24,724 bases of DNA from positions 1 through 24,724 of the IMG/VR virus record IMGVR_UViG_3300029319_000094. One strand, 5' to 3'. Shown in pieces: positions 15,775 through 22,383 of the stretch. The notes under the pieces were generated by a model. The model had not been told where the DNA came from, ran no database searches, and was given only the letters and a program-made list of their open reading frames with translations. This DNA is from a virus. How positions within the stretch are numbered: the first letter of the stretch is position 1; every line of letters begins with the position of its first letter. A program made the position numbers and the translations under genes.

Positions 15775-16379
15775 TACTTACCTCCTACTTTAAAAGTTCC
15801 ATATGCTGTATCAATTGTATCGCCTACACTAGCTACATCTGTAGTTTCTTTATATAGATCTGGAAATAATTTTTTTATATCATCACCAAATAAACCTGTT
15901 TTTTCAAATTCTTTATATTTAGCTACAGTTTTAGGAGCTACTTTAGTAAGTCCTTCAGTTACTACACCTGTTACTTTATCTACACCTACAGCTTGTACAG
16001 GCTGTACAATAGATTGTATTAGCTGTTGTCTATCTAAATTCTTTTGAGCTGTTTTTAAATCTTCAACTATTTCTTCTGCTGCATCAGTTGCAAATCCTTT
16101 TTCTGATGCTTTTTTAATTGCATCTGTATCAACTTTAGGGCCAAATGATTCACCAATATTTCTACCAACAAATCCTGCTAACATTCTTGCTCCTAAACCC
16201 AATGCAAGAGGTGCTCCTGTCCCAATTAAAAGAGGAACAGCAAGAGATCCTAAAACTCCACCTATAGCTGAAAATAAACCTTTATTTCTTTGTCTATTTT
16301 GTTGTTTTCTAGCTTCTTCTTGAACAGCTTCATAATCAGCTTTTATATCTTTTTGTAGTAGTAATTTGCCTTTACTCAT
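15774..16379 (-). CDS. Glycine-zipper internal virion/ejection protein (201 aa)
   Basis: After a charged N terminus (residues 1-33), the segment about 34-76 (LFSAIGGVLGSLAVPLLIGT onward) is hydrophobic and Gly/Ala-rich with small-residue spacing typical of membrane-inserting glycine zippers. The rest is amphipathic helix and a short tail ending KVGGK. This resembles small podovirus ejection proteins that insert in the host envelope. AAGGA upstream of the ATG supports the start. It is the first gene after the 57-nt gap at 16380-16436, so it may head a subgroup with the four downstream ejection genes. Function is inferred from composition and context. Confidence 0.6.
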   Translation of the reverse strand: MSKGKLLLQKDIKADYEAVQEEARKQQNRQRNKGLFSAIGGVLGSLAVPLLIGTGAPLALGLGARMLAGFVGRNIGESFGPKVDTDAIKKASEKGFATDAAEEIVEDLKTAQKNLDRQQLIQSIVQPVQAVGVDKVTGVVTEGLTKVAPKTVAKYKEFEKTGLFGDDIKKLFPDLYKETTDVASVGDTIDTAYGTFKVGGK

Positions 16380-16403
16380 TTTTACATCCTTTTTGTAGCT
16401 TAA

Positions 16404-16432
16404 AAGATACTAAATATTACATCTTTATTCAA
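16404..16432 (-). promoter_or_regulatory. Weak sigma70-like promoter candidate before the ejection-protein genes
   Basis: In the 57-nt gap, the largest in the virion operon, the minus strand reads TTGAAT (16432-16427), a 17-nt spacer, then TATCTT (16409-16404). Each hexamer matches consensus at four of six positions. It would drive the 201-residue gene and everything downstream. AT-rich sequence gives such matches easily, so this is tentative. Confidence 0.2.
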
Positions 16433-16436
16433 TATA

Positions 16437-16604
16437 TTAATCTTCAGGTTTAAATGCAACCCATTTGTTTCTAAATTTTAAAAATAATCTTATACCTTTT
16501 CTAGTTAATCTAGCTGTCAAATCTCCATCTTCTCCTTCTGATGATATAGGAGTTCCATTCTTTATGGATATTCTATCCATTTTAGCATTTAATTCATTTG
16601 ACAT
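16437..16604 (-). CDS. Small virion-associated domain protein (55 aa)
   Basis: This 55-residue ORF runs from ATG 16604, which overlaps the stop of the nozzle gene (TAATG), to a TAA at 16437-16439. The sequence includes NGTPISSEGEDGDLTARLTR and ends LFLKFRNKWVAFKPED. The pattern of a Pro, then GxxGD, a beta strand, and a Lys-aromatic-Lys...W motif resembles a small module found at the ends of tail or fiber proteins of marine phages; that recollection is moderate. Coupling to the nozzle gene suggests a tail accessory. It is too short for many gene finders but clearly fits the operon. Confidence 0.6.
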   Translation of the reverse strand: MSNELNAKMDRISIKNGTPISSEGEDGDLTARLTRKGIRLFLKFRNKWVAFKPED

Positions 16605-19600
16605 TAATCTGATGTTAACTTTGGTTTTAATAATCTATAAAAAATTTCTACATCTCTAACAGTAAATGAAGCATTAGCAGTTCCAGAATTTTTTAACATA
16701 AATTGAAATGACTTGCATGTTATAGGTGATGCAAAGTTTAAAAAACCTGTTCTGTAACTACCTACTTCTCTCATAGACAATGATCCTACTATAAATACAT
16801 CTGTTGGATACCCATCTACAAGTCCTGATGGCCTATCATTTGTTATAACTATATAATATCTATTACTAGTATTTAATGCACTAACAGTATTAATAGTAGC
16901 TACATTAGGTGAATCATAATTTAATGTAGCAAAATCTGCTGATGCTCCATCTATTCCATCACCTTCTAATGGTACAGATTGTGGATATGTACTACCTGAG
17001 TTGCCATCATAGCCTGAAATATCTTTTAAATTAGGTAAAGCTGTGGAAGATGTTCCAACATCTATTAATCTTACTTTTATACCAACACCTATAGTATTGC
17101 TTAATTCTACTTGTATTTGATGTTTTACATTATTTGATATAGTAATATAATGATTGCCACTAGTATTAGTTTGATTGCTAGTAATAAGTCCACCCGATCT
17201 AGTAACAGTAGATGTTCCAGAATTATATACAATATTTCTAGGATATTCACCACCTGTATTATTAATAGACATAAAAGCTGATTGTAAATTTATATTATTT
17301 ATAGTAGTTGTGCCTGATGAGCCTGAATTTAAAAATTTAATTTTATATGTAGTATGACTTGTAGTTGGTGTAAATGAAACTGTTTTAACTCCAGTATTAG
17401 TATATTGAGATGGAGTAGCTAATGTAGTTTCTCCACCATCTTCTATATTTAATCCAATAATTTGTATAGTCATATTTGTTGCTATAGATGCAATATTAAA
17501 TTGCAATACATGAGGTGCATGACTTGTTATAGCAGATGTAGTGCTAAATGTATGTGTAGCTACAGCATCACCAGATCCTGTAAACACAAACAAATTACCT
17601 GCTATACTTAAAAAAGATGCACCAGATGCTATAGTCCAATTTGATCCAGTAACATCAGTTTCATATTGTATATATGCTTTATCTCCTACTACACCACCTT
17701 CATTGCATTGAGAGCCTTGTATTAAATAGTGATTATTAGATGAATCATTTACTTTATAAACACCATTTTCATAAAACTTTAATATTTCTGTAGATATAGA
17801 TCCTACTTCTGCTTCTATTATGCCACTGCCATTTAACTCGCCTTGACTACTAACAAATGTTTGAGCTATTTCATCATCTCCATTTATAGCAAAAAAAGGC
17901 TGTATACCTGTTGATGGTTGGCTAGTAGAATAAGTAATTCCTACTTTATATATCTTTTTATTAATTCCTGGAGAACCAAAATTTAAATCTTTAGTAGCAT
18001 AAACACATTCATCTTTAGAGGTTGACAAAGGATTCCAATAAGACAAAGTTAATTTATCATCAGTTGCACTTGTTCCATTATAATAGCCACCAGTTTGTAA
18101 AAGCTCACCTAAATTATTATTAATAAAATTACTTCTAACTTGATAAGTATCCATAGCTCCTGCATGAAAAGACCATGCACCTGATTTAAAACTATATATC
18201 CAACAATCTTTAGGTCTAGAAGGGGCTTCTTTAGCTATATTAAAAGCCAATATCAACTGGTCTTGTTTTTGATAATAACCTATAGAAGGCACATTATTAT
18301 AATCTTTGTCAGAGAAATTCCATAACATATTTTTTTGATAAGATTTAAGTTGACCTTGTTTAAGTATTTTATTATCAACTAAATTTATTAATTTATTATT
18401 TTCTATAATAAAACAACCACTAGGATTAACCCAACATGCACCATAGTTTGTGCTTACAGCTTGACAAGGATTTTTTATACCAACATATTGAAAACTTTGT
18501 TCTATAAATTCTGCACCAAATTTTGAAACATTTAAAACTGAAACTGAATTTTCTTTAAATACAATTAATTTGTCACCACTAGCTATAAGTTGTATTATTT
18601 TATCTCCATCATCAGCTCCAATATCTAAAAAATGAGTTTCAGGAAATGTATCAAATTGAGGCTTGCCTTCAAAGTTTAAAGGTGATCTCATAATTCTATC
18701 ATTAAAAACTTCACCATTGACTTTAACATTGCCTATATAAACTCTTTTGCCTATCATAGCTGCACAATTAAATTCTGGATTTAAATCTTCATTTGGACCA
18801 TATCCATTTATATCTTCATATGTTACAATTTTAGGTGGATCAGCAAATAAAAATCCTACTGTAGTTCCATTTCCACCTAAATTTCCTGTAACAGAATCAG
18901 GACATTCATATGTTTCATGATCTGATTCAGATATAAGATCCCATTCTTCATAAGAACTTTCATCAACTTTTTTACAGCCTTTAATAAAGTCTATATCAAG
19001 CATATGATACAATGTACCATGACCATCATCTGGATCAGAAAAATAAAGTCTACCACCTGTTATTCTAGGATTTAAAAGTAGTCCTGTAGATCCACCAGTA
19101 GTAGAAATATATCCATTAGTAGTGGCCTGAGCATTATCATCATTTTCAGAATATGTACAGCTTACACCTACAGTCAAAGCTTTATTAGCTGATAATACAT
19201 TTGTAGTTCCAACACGAAATGCACTAGATTCTTGTGATCCATCATAAATAAAAGTACCATAAAACCTATATGATTTAGCTGCCCATGTAGCTCCAGATAA
19301 AGTTTGATCAAATCCAATTTCAAAATGCAAACCTTCTTTTCCAGATGCAGAAAAAGTAATATCACTACCACCTGATGCATCTTGAAAATTTATAGTCATT
19401 TTACCTGGCTTTTCACTTCCTACATCTTGTGTATAGCCTGATGCAGATGGAGGTAATATTTTAGCAGTATCTTGATACCATCTTTTATGATTTCTAAATG
19501 CTGTATAAGTAGATCCATCCCCATCAAATAAAGTTCTATTTATAAAACCTAGATATCTTCTATGAAATGTTGATCCACCCACACCTTCTGTATGTGCTGC

Positions 19601-20104
19601 AGATATCCTTAATGCATTATCACCATAATAGTATACAGGTAAAACATAAGGCTTTGTACTTATATCAGATCCAGCTACACCAGCCCTTGCACCTGTAGCA
19701 CCATTTATATTAGTAGTTAAAAAGAACTTATTAATAGGGTCATATATTTTAACATATTTATTATCTTGAAATACATAATAACCTATTCCAGATGAAACTT
19801 CATTAGGATTACCATTACTAAGATATGTATTTTCAGCAGATAACATTGTATAATCTGATCTAAAATAATATAATCCATATCCTGATGTATGATAAGCATT
19901 GGTAGTAGCTAATGCTAAAGATGTATCAGAATCATTATAACTTAAAGGCTTTACCATCATAGTGCCTGAAAGTCTAAGCCTGCCTCTTATATTAGGTATA
20001 AAATTATTTAAAGCTGTAGATTCTTCATCTTTTATATAAGCTGGATCAGCTTCATTATTTATTCCACCTGTTAATAATGGTATTTTAAATACTTTTGGTG
20101 GCAT
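16604..20104 (-). CDS. Tail nozzle / tail tubular protein B-like virion protein
   Basis: This 1166-residue protein starts like tail nozzle (T7 gp12-like) and phage stabilisation proteins: a short leader, GGIN at 13-16, a DEESTALNNF segment at about 26-35, then RGRLRLSG at about 39-46. Repeated beta-strand segments over about 50-660, including VYIGNVKVNG, GDKLIVFKENSVSVLNVSKF and SGAWSFHAGAM, fit a beta-propeller body. Beyond about residue 750 it has two or more Ser/Thr/Asn-rich beta-sandwich-like stretches, making it longer than T7 gp12 (about 794). The tail tip nozzle closes the DNA channel and contacts fibers. It precedes the ejection genes, as expected for a podovirus-type tail. The fold is inferred from pattern only. 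Confidence 0.6.
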   Translation of the reverse strand: MPPKVFKIPLLTGGINNEADPAYIKDEESTALNNFIPNIRGRLRLSGTMMVKPLSYNDSDTSLALATTNAYHTSGYGLYYFRSDYTMLSAENTYLSNGNPNEVSSGIGYYVFQDNKYVKIYDPINKFFLTTNINGATGARAGVAGSDISTKPYVLPVYYYGDNALRISAAHTEGVGGSTFHRRYLGFINRTLFDGDGSTYTAFRNHKRWYQDTAKILPPSASGYTQDVGSEKPGKMTINFQDASGGSDITFSASGKEGLHFEIGFDQTLSGATWAAKSYRFYGTFIYDGSQESSAFRVGTTNVLSANKALTVGVSCTYSENDDNAQATTNGYISTTGGSTGLLLNPRITGGRLYFSDPDDGHGTLYHMLDIDFIKGCKKVDESSYEEWDLISESDHETYECPDSVTGNLGGNGTTVGFLFADPPKIVTYEDINGYGPNEDLNPEFNCAAMIGKRVYIGNVKVNGEVFNDRIMRSPLNFEGKPQFDTFPETHFLDIGADDGDKIIQLIASGDKLIVFKENSVSVLNVSKFGAEFIEQSFQYVGIKNPCQAVSTNYGACWVNPSGCFIIENNKLINLVDNKILKQGQLKSYQKNMLWNFSDKDYNNVPSIGYYQKQDQLILAFNIAKEAPSRPKDCWIYSFKSGAWSFHAGAMDTYQVRSNFINNNLGELLQTGGYYNGTSATDDKLTLSYWNPLSTSKDECVYATKDLNFGSPGINKKIYKVGITYSTSQPSTGIQPFFAINGDDEIAQTFVSSQGELNGSGIIEAEVGSISTEILKFYENGVYKVNDSSNNHYLIQGSQCNEGGVVGDKAYIQYETDVTGSNWTIASGASFLSIAGNLFVFTGSGDAVATHTFSTTSAITSHAPHVLQFNIASIATNMTIQIIGLNIEDGGETTLATPSQYTNTGVKTVSFTPTTSHTTYKIKFLNSGSSGTTTINNINLQSAFMSINNTGGEYPRNIVYNSGTSTVTRSGGLITSNQTNTSGNHYITISNNVKHQIQVELSNTIGVGIKVRLIDVGTSSTALPNLKDISGYDGNSGSTYPQSVPLEGDGIDGASADFATLNYDSPNVATINTVSALNTSNRYYIVITNDRPSGLVDGYPTDVFIVGSLSMREVGSYRTGFLNFASPITCKSFQFMLKNSGTANASFTVRDVEIFYRLLKPKLTSD

Positions 20105-20313
20105 TAAAGTTTTTCTATCATTGCATTTTTTACAACATCTTCAATAGAGTCATAAATAGCATTTAATACTTTTTCTTCTGTTTTTTCTGATATAAAAGGG
20201 ATATCAACATTTTCATTTAGTTTATCAACAATTTTTTTCTGCAACTCATCATCAAATATTTTATTAATAATCTCTTCTTTATTATCAGCTATCATACTTT
20301 TTAAAAAACTCAT
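20104..20313 (-). CDS. Small helical hypothetical protein (69 aa)
   Basis: A 69-residue acidic/amphipathic protein with repeated charged helices (KKIVDKLNENVD, SEKTEEKVLNAIYDSIEDVV) and no cysteine or membrane segment. AAGGAG lies five bases before the ATG, and the start overlaps the upstream stop by four bases (ATGA). It ends overlapping the nozzle gene (TAATG). No family recognised; being wedged between the lysis genes and the nozzle it could belong to either function. Confidence 0.55.
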   Translation of the reverse strand: MSFLKSMIADNKEEIINKIFDDELQKKIVDKLNENVDIPFISEKTEEKVLNAIYDSIEDVVKNAMIEKL

Positions 20314-20525
20314 TTTGTCTCCTTGTTTTGATATATGTTTTTTTCTAGTTCATTTATTCTTTCTCTAAGTTGAAAGTTATCTATTTCCAACTTATCAATT
20401 CTTTTATCTGCATCATTAGGCTTATATACATAATCTTGCATAGGTTTAATAGTTTTACTCATCTCTTTCAATATCAAAGGCAAAAGCTTTGACAGTAATG
20501 TTTTTACTAAGACTGCTTGTATCAT
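20310..20525 (-). CDS. Small protein with amphipathic N terminus and coiled-coil tail (71 aa)
   Basis: Residues 1-24 (MIQAVLVKTLLSKLLPLILK...) form a hydrophobic/amphipathic helix and residues about 41-66 a charged coiled coil (KRIDKLEIDNFQLRERINEL). AAGGA precedes the ATG, which overlaps the holin-like gene's stop (ATGA). The layout would fit a membrane-associated lysis accessory or a small virion assembly factor. I do not recognise a family. Confidence 0.5.
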   Translation of the reverse strand: MIQAVLVKTLLSKLLPLILKEMSKTIKPMQDYVYKPNDADKRIDKLEIDNFQLRERINELEKNIYQNKETK

Positions 20526-20668
20526 TTTAGTTCCTTATTTATTTTAATTAACATATATACTAAGGTAGCAAGAGCTGCTAGTGCACTCATAATAGGAGGC
20601 ACATACTCTGTCCAATGCAATGCGCTCCCTGCAATACCAACTCCTGCTGTTTTTAATGTATCTAACAT
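20522..20668 (-). CDS. Holin-like single-pass membrane protein (48 aa)
   Basis: This 48-residue ORF encodes MLDTLKTAGVGIAGSALHWT, then a hydrophobic span at about 24-42 (PPIMSALAALATLVYMLIKI), ending in a short basic tail (NKELK). Size, a single hydrophobic segment near the C terminus and a basic tail fit small phage holins, which open the inner membrane for the endolysin. The ATG overlaps the lysozyme stop (TAATG) with GAGGT just upstream. Position right after the lysozyme supports a lysis cassette. The function itself is inferred. Confidence 0.6.
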   Translation of the reverse strand: MLDTLKTAGVGIAGSALHWTEYVPPIMSALAALATLVYMLIKINKELK

Positions 20669-21156
20669 TAGACCTCTAAAGACCTTTTAAACCAGCCATA
20701 CCAATATTTCTCTAAGCTAGGTTTCTTTTTTATTAATGTAGCATAGTACATAACTCTATAAGATTGTGCTCTCTTATGTTCTACTTTTTCTATAGCTTTT
20801 AATGTGTTTGGACCTATATATCCATCAACTTCAATGTCTTTAGAGTTTTTGTTATTAGCAGCATTTTGCAATACTCTTACAGCTGTTCTTTGCCCCATAT
20901 TAATACACATATCAAAATAGATATACTTTAGTTGATCAGGTATAGAATCAACTTTAGTCTTATCCCAATAATCTTTTTTATATATAGCCTTAGCATCCTC
21001 TAATGTTAAGTCTTTAATATTGACATCTGGATAAGCTTTTTTGCTTATACCATATTTTGTTTCACCACCAGGATCAGTAGGATCATTTACATATCCACCT
21101 TCATGATTTAAAACTTTATCTATTATCTGATTGAACTTTGTTAGATGACCTATCAT
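20668..21156 (-). CDS. GH108-family lysozyme (endolysin)
   Basis: The protein is a phage muramidase of glycoside hydrolase family 108 that cleaves peptidoglycan at lysis. Numbered from ATG 21156: the catalytic motif HEGGYVNDPTDPGG begins at H18, with E19 the expected catalytic glutamate, followed by ETKYGISKKAYP (about 32-43) and AKAIYKKDYWD, then DMCINMGQRTAVRVLQNAAN, all family landmarks. The C terminus has VDGYIGPNTLKAIE, the peptidoglycan-binding-like part common in the family. Total 162 residues is normal. An ATG at 21180 would add eight residues, but AAGGAG (21164-21169) lies seven bases before the ATG at 21156, which favours the shorter start. No signal peptide, so export depends on a holin. 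Confidence 0.85.
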   Translation of the reverse strand: MIGHLTKFNQIIDKVLNHEGGYVNDPTDPGGETKYGISKKAYPDVNIKDLTLEDAKAIYKKDYWDKTKVDSIPDQLKYIYFDMCINMGQRTAVRVLQNAANNKNSKDIEVDGYIGPNTLKAIEKVEHKRAQSYRVMYYATLIKKKPSLEKYWYGWFKRSLEV

Positions 21157-21244
21157 CTTTTTTCTCCTTTTTAAAAACATATTTAACAGCTGATGATATA
21201 TGAAAGCAAGGTAGGGGAGTCATTGATATGTTATATTTTTTCAT
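21116..21244 (-). CDS. Possible 42-aa ORF overlapping the lysozyme start
   Basis: An ORF of 42 residues (MKKYNISMTPLPCFHISSAV, then KYVFKKEKKDD...) starts with ATG at 21244, with GGAAAGAG upstream, and runs 41 nt into the lysozyme gene in another frame. It overlaps the preceding 36-residue ORF by 14 nt. It fills what would otherwise be empty sequence in a packed operon. The first part is plausibly protein-like; the last third mirrors the lysozyme ribosome site and start. No family recognised, and it may be spurious. Confidence 0.35.
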   Translation of the reverse strand: MKKYNISMTPLPCFHISSAVKYVFKKEKKDDRSSNKVQSDNR

Positions 21245-21341
21245 TGTACCACTCTTTCCATTTTATTTTTATTGCAATATATATTAAAAATATAGGTATA
21301 GCTAAAAAAATACTCTTGACAAAAGCTATCAGTAAAGTCAC
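21231..21341 (-). CDS. Tiny single-pass membrane protein (36 aa), GTG start
   Basis: A 36-codon ORF with GTG start overlapping the stop of the 77-residue gene (GTGA, 4 bases). It encodes (M)TLLIAFVKSIFLAIPIFLI, continuing YIAIKIKWKEWYNEKI: a strong hydrophobic segment at about 3-24 and a basic/aromatic tail. It could be a second holin, an antiholin or an inner-membrane spanin-like peptide. Overlap pattern and hydrophobicity argue that it is real, although there is only a weak GGGAA ribosome site. Confidence 0.45.
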   Translation of the reverse strand: MTLLIAFVKSIFLAIPIFLIYIAIKIKWKEWYNEKI

Positions 21342-21571
21342 TTTCTTTTTTCCCAATATTTTTTTCTAGCTTGTTTTTCAAAACAATTGTCTGTAGAGTC
21401 TATAGGAGTAAGTATCCACTTACCATTTTCTTTATAAAAATCTCTATCTTCCCAATTGCAAAAAAATCCTTCACTACTATAAGCTTCATCTACTCTTGGA
21501 TATTGACAATTATAATATTCACCTACACCAACTGTAAAACTAACTAATGTAAGCCAAGTTAAAAACAACAT
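21338..21571 (-). CDS. Secreted or membrane-anchored Cys-containing small protein
   Basis: This 77-residue protein begins with a hydrophobic stretch (MLFLTWLTLVSFTVGVGEYY), readable as a signal peptide or N-terminal anchor. A short mature part follows with Cys at about 22, 38 and 63 and a basic C terminus (KKYWEKRK). No lipobox is obvious. It is preceded by the membrane protein gene (TAATG overlap) and followed by the lysis cluster, so an envelope-acting lysis or exclusion role is plausible, perhaps as a spanin-type component. No family recognised. Confidence 0.55.
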   Translation of the reverse strand: MLFLTWLTLVSFTVGVGEYYNCQYPRVDEAYSSEGFFCNWEDRDFYKENGKWILTPIDSTDNCFEKQARKKYWEKRK

Positions 21572-22014
21572 TACTTTTTACCTCTTTTTTTTATAGGTTC
21601 ATCATCTCCCCATAAAGGACTTTCAGGAGTTTGTGACTCCATCTTGACACCATGACCACCAATTTTAATTTTGTTTCTATCCATAGATACTTCCATATCT
21701 TTATTAGCTTGATCTTGCAAATGATGCACTAAATCTTTAGCTACAACAGCTAATGGGTCTTCAGGTGCAGGTGGTACTACCATTCCATTAAGAACATTAA
21801 TTAAGCCTATTGTAATAGTAGAAATAAGTCCAGTCACAACAGCTAATTGTGATTCACCTAAATAATAAGCTGCTGCTATAAGCATACAAGCCATAATAAG
21901 GATAGTAGGTACAGAAAATACACCAACCCAGAATCTAAGCTTATCTATCATAAGTCTTTTAGCTGCAGCTCTTTCTTTTTTCTTTTTTAGTATTTCTTCT
22001 TTACTTAAAGCCAT
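21571..22014 (-). CDS. Two-helix membrane protein (147 aa)
   Basis: After a strongly basic N terminus (KKKKERAAAKR, about residues 10-20), two hydrophobic segments appear at about 29-51 (WVGVFSVPTILIMACMLIAA) and 58-80 (VVTGLISTITIGLINVLNGM). A long soluble C-terminal tail ends KKRGKK. The topology would fit a two-span holin with cytoplasmic ends, but the tail is longer than in most holins. GGAG upstream of the ATG fixes the start. It lies upstream of the lysis cluster. The alternative is a virion or host-membrane modifying protein. Confidence 0.55.
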   Translation of the reverse strand: MALSKEEILKKKKERAAAKRLMIDKLRFWVGVFSVPTILIMACMLIAAAYYLGESQLAVVTGLISTITIGLINVLNGMVVPPAPEDPLAVVAKDLVHHLQDQANKDMEVSMDRNKIKIGGHGVKMESQTPESPLWGDDEPIKKRGKK

Positions 22015-22015
22015 T

Positions 22016-22375
22016 TTATTCTCCAGTAAATGTTGATGAGTTTACTAATGTTTGTGCTTCTGTTTTAGTTAATACTGAGTTATTAGGATATGCTAAACTA
22101 GCACCTAAACTTGTTATAGCTGATAGTTCACCTGTCAACATAGAAAACTCTCCTTTAACAATGATATATGCTCCATCATGAGATTCTTTAGGTGCACCAA
22201 GCTTACCTGCAAATGCAGCTTCTTTCCAAGTTGGAGTATAAGCTGTAGTTGTATCTATCTCACCATCATCTGTGTATGTATAATTATTCCAACCTAATTT
22301 AGGTTGTAATATACTTGGTATTGCACTTTCATAAGTTGCTTTGTTTAAACATATATACATTTCATAATGTGCCAT
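22016..22375 (-). CDS. Hypothetical protein (119 aa), likely virion-associated
   Basis: A 119-residue protein (MAHYEMYICLNKATYESAIP...) with mixed alpha/beta character and Thr/Ser-rich sequence, for example TDDGEIDTTTAYTPTWKEAA, and a repeated SLGASLAYPNNS-like segment near the C terminus. AGGAG five bases before the ATG fixes the start; the upstream adhesin's stop lies beside it. I recognise no family. Following a LamG adhesin, it may be a fiber chaperone or small tail component, but nothing in the sequence shows this. Confidence 0.5.
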   Translation of the reverse strand: MAHYEMYICLNKATYESAIPSILQPKLGWNNYTYTDDGEIDTTTAYTPTWKEAAFAGKLGAPKESHDGAYIIVKGEFSMLTGELSAITSLGASLAYPNNSVLTKTEAQTLVNSSTFTGE

Positions 22376-22383
22376 CTATACTC

